From Apophysomyces variabilis (lineage: Eukaryota > Mucoromycota > Mucoromycetes > Mucorales > Mucoraceae): a DNA stretch of 64,000 nucleotides. The notes under the pieces are model-generated. The model did no database searches. It was given only the letters and a program-made list of their open reading frames with translations, and was not told the DNA's origin. Every line of letters starts with the position of its first letter. Within the stretch, counting starts at the first letter, position 1. Positions 1 to 11,843 of this stretch are shown here, piece by piece. The translations under genes were made by a program, and so were the position numbers. The DNA is taken from assembly GCA_002749535.1 (NCBI GenBank), contig MZZL01000405.1:1233834-1297833 (forward strand), given 5' to 3'.

Positions 1-411
1 CCAGACTAGATCACCTTTATCTTTCAATAGCAAAATTTTAATACTCCGCTTCCAAAAGGCAGCTGTTGTATTTTTAATATAGATTCTACAACAAAGCAAT
101 TAGAGAAAACGAACCATATTACACGCATGTTAAAATTGCATTCATCAGTCTGTAACTGTTACCGCTTATGCATGGATTTTAAGCGTGAAAGCAACTGCGA
201 TGGCTCCGTTGCAAAATCTTTACATTAAGCTCAGCAGTGTACCGTATAATGGACCTTTAGCAAAAAAGGGACTATGCAATGATTTGATTCAATCAAAGCG
301 AAGAGCATTAATTCAGATCGTGATTGGCTAATACAAAATATAAGATGGAAAGACGACGACCCTACCAAAACTTCACTTCTTCCCCTTTCTTCTCCTTTTC
401 CTTTTCCTGAC
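1..411. other. Upstream intergenic DNA
   Basis: AT-rich sequence with no supportable gene. Its last 60 bases are pyrimidine-rich and lead directly into the start codon of the next gene, so they may be its 5' leader. Confidence 0.4.
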
Positions 412-2083
412 ATGGACCTCACTCAAAACAATTTGCACTACCAGATATCACAATACGAAGATGAATACGACACGAGAGCATCCCGTGTTGCTCTGTTTGT
501 CAAAGATCAAAGAAACAGACACCCTTTAGGATCCAAAACAAACATACCTTCTTTACGTCATCCCATGACCAGTTCCGATAATACAACAAATCCTCCACTT
601 CTGACCACAGAAAAGGCTTGCAGAAAACCTACTTCCGGTAAATAAGACCCTCAAAATGCAGTATGACGCCATCTGATGTCTGGTCTGCTTTTGGCTCGGC
701 ATGATCGACATACAGGAAAGGAAAACGAACCCGTTATCCCAACTCGACTATGTGACATAGCTTCTCCCAAAGGGGATCACCAAGATACACCAATTGTACT
801 GCCTAAAGACCCCTCCACCGGTCTACATCTGTTAAACGTATGTCGTTCGATCAAAAGACGGATAGACTTATTTCTGCCTTCTTCCCGGAAAAAGAAATTC
901 TCATCACCCAACATCAGCACGAATAGGCTTACTGTATGCTGCTTAAATCGTTTTTAATCTTGGAGATCTTAATGCTTTATATCTGTCCCTACAGACACTG
1001 CCAAAAAAACGGCATACAGAACGGTTAGGCCTATTTAACAAAGGCAAGTCGTCCGCAAAGGGTAAAATCATTAAAGGAGGTAACAACAGCAAAGGAACGT
1101 TAGTAAAAGGGTGATGCCCAAGTGATCCATTGTATTAGTTTCCGACGTGGTGTTCTGTGAAACTGATTTCCTTGGTCAACCTTGCGGCTCGATGAACTCT
1201 CATAGTAATCGATCAACATCCTCCCATAGAAGAAAAAATGGCCCATCCTTAGCGGAAAGTTCATCACCAGAGACTATTTCGCGATTCTTTTCTAAGCAGC
1301 AAAAGCAAAGCAGACCGACAAGGGCAAATCCATGCGAAACAGGTAATACTGCCCTTGCCTTATCCATCACCTATATATATGTTCACGCCTGACCTAAAAG
1401 AGCACACACCTCCTGGTTCCGTGCAGCTCATCCGATCTCCAAACAGCGCGTACAGAAAGTGTATCCCTCAAGAAGTAAGTTAACAGAGGCGAGTAGCATT
1501 CGGTAAGTGATGCTATTGAAAAAAACCCTATTAGCGGTCATCTCGGTGTAGCATCGTATCATCTACTTCTGGTTTAAGACGTTTAATGCCTGGGGGCAGC
1601 CAGACACCTTTCACGGATAGTGCTGCAGCACCTGATACGGCACTGATCTGTAGATCCATTTTTCCCACGGCCAGTGCACCTTGTTATTCGCGCGGTAGAA
1701 CACCGGCGGATTTCACAACGCGAATGGACAGGCCAAGGTGGAAGCAAAAGATTGGAGAAGCATCTGACATGATGAGTTGGAGACAGAAGTCATTAAGAAC
1801 GTTCCGATCCTTCCAGCACGATACAAAGACAGCGAACCATAGCGTGACAGACTGTCTATCCTCTCGCAACGATTTGGCAGTGGAAAGTATGCTAGATGTT
1901 ACAGAAGCAGAAGTAAAAGAAGAGCACAAGGAAGCGGAGAATAGTACATGGTTGTTTCAGGACCGGGACACCATAGGAGGAAGAACACCGCACCATGAAG
2001 TCATTGCATATCAGGATATGGTTGCATTGTCGGTTCATGAGATTGAACAAAGTCGTTTATGGCGAAATCTTCCTCTGCATTGA
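412..2083 (+). CDS. Six-exon orphan gene, disordered Ser/Lys-rich protein
   Basis: I do not recognise this protein. Splicing gives exons 412-637, 716-933, 995-1079, 1139-1342, 1427-1502 and 1552-2083 (the last could instead start at 1579). All junctions are GT-AG, introns are 49-84 nt, and the reading frame stays open to a stop at 2083, giving about 446 residues (437 with the alternative acceptor). The product has no membrane segment or signal peptide that I can see. It is rich in Ser, Thr, Lys and Arg, with basic patches in the second and third exons, so it is probably largely disordered and could be nuclear. A KEN tripeptide sits at the exon 1/exon 2 junction, which in cell-cycle proteins can be an APC/C degron; that reading is speculative. 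Consistent phase across five introns is the main evidence that this is a real gene. Confidence 0.6.
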
Positions 2084-2983
2084 ACCCGTGTTTGTTTGTT
2101 TCTTTTTACATAAACAGAAAAGTGCTACGTAAAATTTCACCACGAGAACTGTTCTTGTGACAAAGCGTTGACGTGCATCTGATAAATGGCACGCATATTT
2201 CTATGTGTATGAAATTTAACTTGTTTTCTGCAAGAACACTGTGTTAAAAAGGAAAGGGAGATTGATGATGGGTTGTGTGTTGTTTCATCTTTTGCCACGC
2301 ATCGTCTACTCCTAAAGTCGCCCTAAAAACATTCCTGACCGATTACTGAGAAGACCGAATATGCTAGTTCAAAATATGTTTCTTTAGGCTGGTTGAAGAT
2401 CGATAGGATTTGCTAGTAGTCCACGCTTGATGTATTTTAATACTGTAAATGCGTGGCTAGAGCACATTATACTATTGCGTCGTCTCTCAGTGGCAGACAC
2501 TGGCCTGGTTTTCATCAAAGCATAAAGCAACTTGAAGGACGTGGAGATCCTTTACCGCTTAATTTTAAACTTCAGCCTCATTAAGTTCAGCGGGCCTTTT
2601 TGATTGCGGAGGTTTGGCAGCCACTGTTTTGGTTAGGTAACTACGATCTCTTTGTACTCATATTTCGTATGAGTTACAGTAACACAGCTTGAAACTTACG
2701 CAATGTACCAGGAAATGTGACAGAATCAATTAAGAAAATAGCGCTTTTTTTCTTTGCTAAGTTGCGCATATTATTTTTTTAATCACACATGTACCATTAT
2801 GTTTTAGGAACACATGACAAAAAAGGGAGCGATTTCAGTGGCGCTCAAAGGGAACAACGAAGAACAAAAAGAGGGGAGAGCAAAACACGCAGGTATATAT
2901 TATTGTAATCAGACAGTATTTACATTATTTTTTTTTGTCTTTTTGTTTTGTTTGTCCCTGGAAAAAAAAGATAGCATCTTTCT
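2084..2983. other. Intergenic, no gene seen
   Basis: AT-rich, with scattered homopolymer runs. No open frame in it has coding character. It lies between the 3' ends of two convergent genes. Confidence 0.4.
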
Positions 2984-3688
2984 CTATGAAGAAGCTCTCC
3001 TTGAGGGAATTGTGTTGTTGTTGTTATTGGTTTGTCCACTATCAAAGCAGAAAACAAAGGAAGCTGGTGATACGGCTGGAGTGGAATCTGAGGGAGTATG
3101 TGGCTCATCAAGAGGCTGATGTTGGTCCCGATCGTCCGAATCGTAGGCTGTAGATGCATCAGAAGGCATCTCTACCATAACATCACGGGTCTCTGAAGGA
3201 GGGTAACCTAACTGGGACCTTAATGAGGTATTTTCTTCCTGTATCCGACGGATATAGTCGATGGCTCTTCGCAAGATCTTTGCACGATGGCATTTCTCCG
3301 CATTATCGGCAGCAACGGGAATCACTTGAGATAGTTCATTAACAAGACCATTCTATGAATGAACCATATTTCCGGATCAATTATTAATCTTTTCGTTGTA
3401 TGTAGTTATGGTTTTAAATATGTATATTACCAGCATATCTCGTCTGCGTCTTTCTACCCTGTTATGGGTCTCCCGACGTTGTTTAATACGCTTCATGACC
3501 GTGTCACTATCCAGACTTGTTTTATTGAGGATGTTGACACCATGGACCAAGAGTTTTCCTTGGTATTTCTCTTGATCTGATATGCGTTGGGCCATGGTAT
3601 CTGGACCATAGATCTTTAATCGTTCTTGTAATGGATAAGTTGCCCTTCGTTCCGAAATGGTCATTTTTCGGGTAGTTGATGCAGACAT
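2984..3688 (-). CDS. USF-like bHLH-leucine zipper transcription factor
   Basis: A DNA-binding regulator of the basic helix-loop-helix class. Two exons, 3688-3431 and 3352-2984, join in phase 0 across a 78-nt GT-AG intron, giving 208 residues. The intron falls inside the bHLH domain. The basic region reads HNRVERRRRD, with His, Glu and Arg at the positions that specify CACGTG E-box binding in class B bHLH proteins, and it resembles mammalian USF. Helix 1 (NGLVNELSQVIPV), a short loop, and helix 2 (AKILRRAIDYIRRI) follow, leading into a short leucine-containing coiled coil near residues 125-140. The C-terminal tail is acidic and Ser/Pro-rich and ends in an Asn run encoded by a trinucleotide repeat. 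Expected to act as a dimer in the nucleus. The target genes cannot be inferred from this window. The start codon is the first ATG after a purine/pyrimidine-rich leader. Confidence 0.88.
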
Positions 3689-3720
3689 GATGAAAAGAAA
3701 TCAAACGTGAAGAAGATAAA

Positions 3721-3746
3721 GAGAGAGAGAGAGAGAGAGAGAGAGG
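3721..3746. repeat. (GA)n microsatellite in bHLH leader
   Basis: About 13 uninterrupted GA dinucleotides, 33 bases upstream of the bHLH start codon. On the coding strand this is a CT tract, which in fungi is often found just upstream of or within 5' leaders. Confidence 0.85.
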
Positions 3747-3749
3747 GAC

Positions 3750-4998
3750 AAAGACAAGAGTATTTGTAGAGTGATAAGGGAAAGAAAGAGGAAGAGGAAA
3801 GAGGAGGGAGGTATTGCGGGTTTTACAAGTTCCTTTTAAAGGCAATTTTCTGTTTCCGGAATGGCAAAATCCCCTCAATCCACCTCCCTCTCTTTTTTCT
3901 CTCTCTCTCTGCCTGTCTCTCTCCTGTTTGCCAATGGCAAAATCCGTGCAAAGGGGAATTTGGATGATTCGGCTCTTCAATTATTAAACTTTCAGGTTAT
4001 TTGCCTCAAAACTGTGGCATTTGTGACACATGAGGGAAAATCCCCAACTTAGGTTAACTTGCCCCGCATGGAATAATGTTTCCCAAAAGCTTGATGATGA
4101 ACAATCCAAACCATTCTAAAGAATATCCTGTCTGTCTGTCTCTGTCTCTTTCTATAATTTCCCCCTAATGATAAACATACCCTACCTTTGTTTTTGTTTC
4201 TGTGCATTCCCCTTTTTGATCCTTAGCTAAAGAAGCAGGTGTTTTCTTCGCTTCTTATTGAGGGATTGAAACAAAGAAGGAAAAATGACTCACTTGTTGA
4301 GCAAACAGAAAAACAGGGCACCCTACTGGAATTTCTGGGACCAATGCTTGGACGATTTCAAAGACAGTCTGATAAATCCGCCAATCACGCACCAACGTGA
4401 ACCAAGTCGGCCTGTCGTACCTTTGAATGAATGTGACTGTGAGCAACTCGAGATCCCTTTTTTGGGGATTTGCCTAAGCGCGACTGAGAACCGCTAACCG
4501 ATACGGCCAGACCCACGCTGCCATGCAGGACACATCATTTGACTTGAGGTCGGTGAACGCTACATGAGAAATCTAGCTAGGATATTTAACCCAAAGGCAA
4601 TTTACGCTCAAAATAACAGGTCCTTCGAATCACCGTTTTCGCCTCGTTTGCACGCCCTACAGGATGACTTGCATGACGATGAAGCAGCACCTACCACAAC
4701 AAAGTAAAAAAAAGAAGAAAAAAAAAGAGTCATTGTCAAGTTCTGGTGTTTATTAACGCTACGCAGTTTTTGTACAACTTCCAACTTTGCTTCTTGTTGC
4801 AACTTTGTCAATTTACAGCTTACTGCTCATGGATACCATTTTCCGCTTACATTCAAGAATCCAGACGAACAAGACGCGTGTCAAATTGTCAACTGCATTC
4901 ACCAGCTGCTAGAAGATAAAAAGGTGCCTTGTTTTAGAACCAAGTCTCTTCTATTAGTTCTTACCAGCAAAAAAAAATACGCACAATAGGCAGATCAA
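3750..4998. other. Divergent promoter region between bHLH and coiled-coil genes
   Basis: Long polypyrimidine/polypurine tracts run from 3780 to 4200, consistent with the promoter and leader of the bHLH gene on the minus strand. A 70-codon open frame at 4285-4497 (plus) has reasonable composition and a good ATG context but no recognisable motif, and I do not call it as a gene. Confidence 0.35.
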
Positions 4999-6848
4999 AT
5001 GAAGCGCGACGAGATGTACCATACTATCACTAATTTACAGCGTGAACGGGATGCTTTGCAATCAAAACTGGTTCGTTTTCTATCGCGAGATTTGCACTCT
5101 CTAAGCAAGATTTCTCACAGGATGATCGTGCAAAAGAAATCGATGGACTTCGACGGGAAAACTCACAGTTAACCTTCAAAGTGGAGTAAGTGGACAATTT
5201 ATTTGTTTGTTATCATTTTCAGATCATTCAGTGCTTTCGTTCCTTATTTACAGATCGCTAAACACAACACTCAAAGCAGAAACAAATCAAACACGGAATA
5301 TTAAAGAAGAATTATCGAAAGCGAAAAATAACATGTTGTATATGAAAGCACAGTATGCAGTAAGTGATTGACAAGAAGTCAGTCATTGATAATGACAATA
5401 TGCACAGCATGAAATTCGAAGGTTCGAACAAGAACATACAAGGACTCGAGATCGTTTGTACAAGCTAATGAATGAAACACATAAATCAAATGTGGCGTCG
5501 TTGACGATGAATGATCCACTTCCTGATGCAGTCGCACGGATATCAGACGATGACCGCATGGCAGAGGTACAAATATACAAACTCATCTGGCCTTTTCGAA
5601 ACTAATTCTTTGTTTTCTTTGCAATTTTCTGCAGGATCGTGCTTTATATACTGATCTTTTGAACAAAAGCAGCGATCGCGAAAAGGAAGCTAGATCAGAA
5701 AGTGAAGAATTCCGGCGATCGTTGGTAACAGTATATAGTGCAGTGCGCGGTCTGCTGGATCGTCAGGTGCGGAATTACAATGAATCAATACAAAAGGATC
5801 CAGAGGCATGTACACGCCAACAGATTAGGATGAATGGTCCAAATGTTTTGACGCTCTTTCTAATAGCTTTCATCGTTAGTCCAGGGCTTTGCAACAGGAA
5901 ATCGCACGATTCCGATTACCGTTAGATTTTGGAGGTGCTGAAGCGATCAAAGAAATGGACGATCTGCTGGTCAGATTAGAAGAAGAGTGGAACCGTCAGA
6001 TAACCAACCGAAAGACGTTCACAGAGGAGGATATGGAAGAAAAGGACCAAATTATTGAAGGGTTGCAGGAAAACATCGAGGAATTGATTGATCTGCTTGG
6101 TAACTTAGAGATTTTCACCTTCTGCAAAGAATATAGCTGTCTAAATTCTATGTTCTAGAGGAATCTCGAAAGGAGTACGAAGAAAAAACGAATATCTATA
6201 CCAAATTTGCAAAGGGCAATTTTTTTGACACAGTAGTCCCACATGCTCATTTCGATCTTTCCGAGTAAGCCCTGTCCTACGTTGGGTTTAACTCTGTTCC
6301 TGAAACTTTCTCTATACTCAGCTCAGAAGACTCCGTCATCGATATCGAGAACCGCACAGAGCCTAAATTGAAACGTTTACGAAACGAAATTAAGAACGAA
6401 CAGCGACAGCTAACAGAAGCTGCATTAAAGTTGGGGGACGAACGGAAACGATTAGCGGTACGTTACAATTGGCCATCGATAGCCAAATGGAAGGTCGAGT
6501 GGAAATTAATTGTTTGCGTAAAACAAAAATAGGCCGACCGATGGGCCTTTAACGAAATGAAGCGGGAATTAGAGATGAAGAAGATTTTGTCAGATACAGA
6601 GTAAGGCTAGAGTATGGGTTGTTTTCGGATCGTATTTTCTTAAAATAGGACTGTCTATTAGACAAGAGGAAGAGAGACAAGAGGAAGAGGAACAAGTGGA
6701 ACCGCGGGAACGTCGAGTGTCATTCCAGCCACCGCCGCTACGACGTGATTCTTCAGCTGTAGCAAGCCGTGAAAGCGAGCGCGCATCCAAGCGGCCAAGA
6801 TCTTGGCTAGGCCGACCTCCCAATTTGACACATGATATCTTGAGATAA
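4999..6848 (+). CDS. Ten-exon coiled-coil protein, SSX2IP/ADIP/Msd1-like
   Basis: Exons 4999-5070, 5121-5185, 5254-5359, 5408-5566, 5635-5805, 5880-6099, 6159-6264, 6322-6457, 6533-6600 and 6662-6848 join in phase to 429 residues. Introns are 48-75 nt. Intron 5 appears to use a GC donor (GAG|GCATGT), because no GT donor keeps the frame. The protein is almost entirely heptad-like: an N-terminal coil with RENSQL and LNTTLKAE, a middle block containing ALQQEIARFRLPLDFGG, and a C-terminal acidic coil followed by a basic RERRVSF tail. The order of blocks and the LQQEI...LPLD segment recall the afadin/alpha-actinin-binding protein family (SSX2IP, fission yeast Msd1), which anchors microtubule minus ends at centrosomes or spindle pole bodies. 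That assignment is from memory of the family and is moderate; the coiled-coil nature and exon structure are directly visible. Confidence 0.68.
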
Positions 6849-7418
6849 TAAAAAGAAAGGATTATGTGTTGCATTGCTTGACTATTTCTTGAATTTCTTG
6901 GGTTGACACTTGAAATCACTTTCGTGACGATGCGATGAAAAACAAAAAAGAAACCAAATTCAAGTGAAAGCAGGGACTACTTTGAGGGATCTCAGAAACT
7001 CTATCAATGCTACCAATGCGACCAATGGAACCAAGAGGTATTGCACCTGATAACAGAGAAACGTTTATATCGCATTAAGAAAGAATAAAGAAGGATTGCC
7101 AACTTCAACACAAGACGCGTAAATTCACTAAGCTTTTTCTTTCCGAAAGTCTGTGATCGTGCCATGCTGTTTTTCTTCTCTACACATTCCCTTTGCCCTG
7201 GTTCCTCTTCCCTTTTCACCATATTAAAGAAATCATCTATCTCTCATCTTTTCGGTTCCCACGTTGAAAAATGTCTTGTTTTGTCGTCAAGGACTACAAT
7301 GGAATCCTTTTATTATGCTGACATTTGAGTTTTAGCGATCCTGAGCAGCATTCTTGGTCATGCCCAAACAAAATAGAGCATAGTAGGAGAGACCCAAAGA
7401 TAAACTTTTTTGTTTTAT
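6849..7418. other. Convergent intergenic, no gene seen
   Basis: Lies between the 3' ends of the coiled-coil gene (plus) and eS28 (minus). A 70-codon minus-strand frame at 7010-7222 has no homologue that I recognise. Confidence 0.4.
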
Positions 7419-7832
7419 TTAACGGAGACGACGGGCTTCACGTTCGGATTCCAAAAGGCAGAGGATGTCGTTCTCGCGGACGGGGCCTTTGACGTTACGG
7501 ATAATGCTACGGTTGGTGTCATCCATGAATTCGACGCGGACCTGGGTAACGCCACCACGGGATCCAGTACGACCAAGAACCTTGGTAACCTTGGCAAGCT
7601 TAACGGGCTGCTTTTGAGCGTCCTATAGAAACGAGAAAAAGACGTAATGATGAGTGCCATGACATCTAAGCTTGGAAATTTTCCCCCAAGAACATATCCT
7701 TCTTTTTTTCTTTCCGTTCGTCTATCCACCCACTTCATCCATGCATCCATCCATTGACTTTCGTCAGGTAGTACATATAGGATCTCTCATCCTATTTATT
7801 TCATTTATTTTCCGGATCTGTATACTTACCAT
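7419..7832 (-). CDS. RPS28: Small-subunit ribosomal protein eS28
   Basis: Component of the 40S subunit near the mRNA exit channel. The main exon, 7622-7419, encodes [20 protein letters not shown], then [19 protein letters not shown] and an [10 protein letters not shown] terminus, the universally conserved eS28 sequence. It has no start codon of its own. Upstream on the same strand, ATG at 7832-7830 is followed immediately by a perfect donor (GTAAGTATAC), and a TATAG acceptor precedes 7622. Splicing therefore yields a 68-residue protein, the usual family length, with a first coding exon that is only the three-base AUG. The 207-nt intron (7623-7829) is much longer than others in this window, as is common for ribosomal protein genes. 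Confidence 0.95.
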
Positions 7833-9480
7833 ATCTTTGGGCTATGAAGAGGGAAGGTTCTACTTGGAGGGACATCCAGTATGGATTAGTACCCACTAAG
7901 CCGAGGGCGGGGATTGAAAATGACGCAATCATCAAAAAATCGTCGGGGAGGCATCGAACACTACATTACACGCACATAAGTGGGGGAGATAGGGGGTGCA
8001 CAGAATACATAAACATACCTGCGTATACAACCTTTGCCTCTAAACGCTCTATTTTTAAATAGCAAGGCTTTGCAAAAATAATAGCTGCTGCTCGAACGGA
8101 ACCCTTTTTCTTTTAATATGTTAGTAGACGGGCTTTCCCCGGAATCAAACTGTTGAACCGATACTGTTTATTTCGGTGTACGTAATCCACTCTAGATGCA
8201 ACTTTCTATTTAAAGATTAGAGTAACCAAACACACAGAAAAATATTTGGTAAAAATAACCCATTTAGCCACCACCCTTGCCTGTGACCCGGTTGCAACCA
8301 TCTTTTTTTCGTCCTGCCATTCCAAAATGGAATGGGCTGGAATCCAAGCTATGATACGTCATGACAAGCAATAACAGTCGTCTTTCTTTTGGAGCACAGT
8401 GCCTTTTGGTTCATATATCGTTTCCATGATCGACATGGTTTGTTAAAGAAAAATAAACACAACCAATGTTTGTTTCGTTACAATACAAAGAAAGCTAAAA
8501 GCTAAAAGCTAAAAGGTTATTTTGGTTTTTGTTGTTCAAACGTTTTTACTGTAATTCTACCATAAGAATACTTTTTCCATAGGCACCTTTGTCTCTATTA
8601 GATCTGTGGCCTTGCAAGATCAATGATAGGATAATTGTCTATGTATTAAGTAGCATGTGGAGCGCCACTTGATAAAAATAGTAAAAATCAAATGAATCTC
8701 AAAGCTAGAATGCAATAGGTTAGTGATGTTATCTCGCATAAAGAAGTGCAATGAAGCATGCGTCAAAAATGATCTGGAGAAACGGTAAACAAGCGAAGCC
8801 ACGGATTTCTTTCACTCCTTTCACCTCTTCTCCTTCTAACAAAGGACTAGAAACAAGTTAACACTGGGCGCTTTTTTAAAGGCATGCGCGTTCATCTAGT
8901 GAACAAAAATCAAATTTCTTCATTATTTTAAGCAGAAATCTGAAGTTGTCTTTTTCTTAGTGACGACTCAATATGTAAATCTTTCACTTGGTCGATACTT
9001 GATCTCGCTCCAAAGAATACGAGATGAGTGACTGTGTGCTTAGCCCAAGGCAGTATGTCCCAATTAGAATGAATTAACAGGTGGAGGAATAAGAAACTCC
9101 GCCTAAGTACTTTGCCGTTCCAGATTACATCTGCATATGTCGGGAACCTCCGGGCACCAGCCAATGTGCTCTTATTTTTCTTCTTCTGTCTGCCTCACGT
9201 AGCAGATCGTACTCTTCTTGGCAAGTCTAGACGACGTCCAGTGATTACGAAATCAAACAACCACATGTAAACGCGATATAACTACTGCTCCTTCTCTGAT
9301 GTCCTGGTAAAGAGGCTCAGCTTGCTATTATGAACAGATTACCTCAAAGGCCATATCAGATATCTTGGCAATGTAAATCTACTTTGGTTTTTCAGAATAT
9401 GAAGTTGCTTTGCAAACCCCGTGTCAGGACAAAATCACCTTTTTGGGGGGGAGTCTCCAGACAATCCTTCATGCCGTAAA
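7833..9480. other. Intergenic, promoter side of eS28
   Basis: AT-rich. Contains a threefold AAAGCTA repeat near 8490-8515. Short open frames on either strand (8620-8802, 8928-9164) show no motif. Nothing else supportable. Confidence 0.35.
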
Positions 9481-9495
9481 CAAATGAAAAAAAAA

Positions 9496-9503
9496 TATAA
9501 ATA
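9496..9503 (+). promoter_or_regulatory. Candidate TATA box, C2H2 gene A
   Basis: TATAAATA followed by a long pyrimidine-rich leader to the ATG at 9713. The distance (about 210 nt) is longer than in the other family members, so another promoter could be used. Confidence 0.35.
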
Positions 9504-9712
9504 CCTACTCTTCTTATTGCAACGTCGAAATAAATTCCCATTATTTTCTTCCTTTTTTTTTGTTCTTCTTCTTCTTTTATTATTTATTTGCTCATTGTTT
9601 TTTTAATAGCAACCCTATTTCACGGACCACCTCAACGAATCACTACCTCTTTTTTTCTTTCTTTGGACTTCCTCCCTCATTCGGTTATTCATTCTTTTCT
9701 TCCTATTTAACC

Positions 9713-10375
9713 ATGGATCAGACAACGGCAATACTAGAAACTATCAAATTCTTGAGCATGCAAGCGGATGTGTTCTTACAAAAAATTGTTGAACTGAAAG
9801 CATATCTTCCTCCTCACGTGGCTGTTGACATTTCGGATCCAAGTACCGTGCACCATATTACACAAGTACCCACCCCCATAACGTTACACAGGAACGACTC
9901 CTCCACTTTCATACCCCCGCGTTCCAGCAGTGTGACCCCATTGCTAGCCAACGTATATGATCCTGTACTTCAGGATCTTTTCCTTGATTATGAATTATAT
10001 CCAACCCAAGAACTTCAACCTACTAACGAACAAAACCCACCTGAGGTACCACTATTCCAAAACATCATTGACTTTGTTGATGGTACGATTTCTCTTCTTG
10101 TTTTACATTTGTCGGTTACTTATAAGTCTCTCTCCCCATATCCACCTATAGCCATTAATGAAAATAGCACAGGCACAAATGTGAGCTCTTCAAGCAACAT
10201 GGCTACTGTTCAAACACAAAATCCAAAAGCACGGTGCAGAACAAGAAACCCTCCTTTTCATAGAAGCCAAAGAACTCGATCCGATCCCTATTGCGAAATA
10301 TGTAACATCCGATTTTCACGATTAGATTCCTATAGACGCCATGAACGAACCATCCATAGAATTAAACGACAATGA
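9713..10375 (+). CDS. Single C2H2 zinc-finger protein, family member A
   Basis: Start at 9713 in the strong context ACCATGG. Two exons, 9713-10082 and 10152-10375, separated by a 69-nt phase-1 intron; because 69 is a multiple of three the frame also reads through unspliced. The product is 197 residues. It has a short helical N terminus, a long Pro/Ser/Thr-rich middle, a basic stretch rich in Arg, and one C-terminal zinc finger (CEICNIRFSRLDSYRRHERT then IH) with spacing C-x2-C-x12-H-x4-H. One finger alone rarely gives specific DNA binding, so it may dimerise or bind protein or RNA. It is the most divergent member of the family whose others lie at 37.7, 41.4, 43.8, 48.8 and 54.6 kb, recognised by the same intron phase, finger spacing and terminal position of the finger. 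Confidence 0.75.
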   Translation: MDQTTAILETIKFLSMQADVFLQKIVELKAYLPPHVAVDISDPSTVHHITQVPTPITLHRNDSSTFIPPRSSSVTPLLANVYDPVLQDLFLDYELYPTQELQPTNEQNPPEVPLFQNIIDFVDGTISLLVLHLSVTYKSLSPYPPIAINENSTGTNVSSSSNMATVQTQNPKARCRTRNPPFHRSQRTRSDPYCEICNIRFSRLDSYRRHERTIHRIKRQ

Positions 10376-11843
10376 CTCATACTTTTATGCTTTCAATCTG
10401 ATCCCCTTTTCTTTTTGTTATGACTATTGCGCCTTTTGAAAAGCTGCATGTCCAGTCCAAAAAGAGCAACTTGGCCACCATGGGGGTGGAGTCTGGATAG
10501 GCCAGTAATTTTTTTTTTGGGGGGGGAAGAGGGTCGAAGAAAAAAAAAAGCAATGCCTCATATATACACTATCAACATTGACGTATTGAACTGTCCTTAG
10601 GAACGTGCACGATATAATAACCCTTTCCATCATGGTTTTATCCAATGCGAGTCCTTTCTATTTCGCAGTGGAGACAAGAATTAGAGAGGAAAAGAAGGCA
10701 CCAAAGAAAAGAGTTGCTCTATCTTACCTTTGTCATTTGCTAATCGGTAAAAGTTGCCATCCAGCAACAACATCGAATGATCTGTAGGTTTTGTCAAGAT
10801 ACCCTGATGTATTTGTAAGATACCGAGGAACAGTGTAGATTCTGATTTGTCCTTCCATGTACTACCATTGCCACATGGCCATAGTAGGATAGTTAGTATG
10901 CAGGTTGACATCATGTAGAAAAAGGGTGAACAAATAATTCGTAACACCTAAGACGCCTACTCTTTCGTTGGTCTACTATAACAACTTTCTTTTTTTTTTA
11001 AAAAAAAGCTTCCTATTATCTTGGTTTCAACATAATTAACAAGAATGACATGTCCCTTTCATATAAGGTTAGCCAGACACAGCAATGGTTCACTGCCTTG
11101 TTATATGCAAATATCTTCAATCATTCTAGTCAGGCTTTATCTTCACATCTGTAGATCTTTCTTTTTCAATTTTGCAATAGCCTTTCTAAATCCAAGTACG
11201 TAGAAACCCTGTGGCAGCCTAAATTTCCCTTTTTGTCTCCTGTTCTTGGATAGGTTGGTCTATTTGGTCGACAGTATTTAGATAACCGCCGAAGAAAAAT
11301 GTAAAGCGTATTTTATTGAACTGAAAGTAAAAAGATTGTGTATTTCGGATGTAACCTAGATCATCGTTGCAATAGGGACAATGGTAAGGCCCTTTTGTTT
11401 CACCCCCCTTAATGAAGCTTATAAGGAGAAGGTTCTCCTCCACGTGGCGGACAAGTCCCTGATCGCATACAAGGCGGACTTGGTGCAACGCAGGTGTCTA
11501 TCTCAAGTGAAAACCTTTGTGTCTCCGACAAAGGGGCAGCTGTCTTTGAGAGTGGGATTAATTTCCTGCAAAAAAAGAGCGGGGTATAAATCAGATCTTT
11601 TCCTCCCTCTTCCATCTTTTTCTTTTCTCACCTTGACTTGAAAACTAGACAGACTGCATTATTAACATAAGAAAGCCGTTTGCGTTCGACCATACCTTGG
11701 TTTTTACCCTCTGTTTAGCTAGAAAAGGCGACAGTATATCAATCGGCAACAAAAAGATGTGACAGATACGATTTTGACACAGTGAAGGGAACAGTACGAC
11801 AACCTGAAAATCGTGCGAAAAAAGCATGACAAAGCAGAAATGC
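10376..11843. other. Intergenic, no gene called
   Basis: Holds a T10G8 homopolymer junction at 10509-10526. A TATAAA at about 11585 is followed by a pyrimidine-rich stretch like the leaders of the C2H2 genes but with no intact frame behind it, possibly a lost promoter. A minus-strand frame at 11219-11488 contains CPYC but nothing diagnostic. Confidence 0.3.

Noticed and set aside
3522..3980. Minus-strand frame rich in Ser-Leu repeats
   Set aside because: Produced by the GA/CT microsatellite and the leader of the bHLH gene, out of frame with its domain.
7010..7222. Small basic protein on the minus strand
   Set aside because: Composition suggested a ribosomal protein, but no family matched and no intron or promoter support was found.
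7415..7750. 111-codon minus-strand frame over the eS28 gene
   Set aside because: Out of frame with the ribosomal protein, whose conserved sequence settles the true frame.
8090..8165. Possible tRNA (TTGATTCCGG-like T arm)
   Set aside because: No matching acceptor stem or anticodon arm could be drawn. No tRNA was recognised anywhere in the window.
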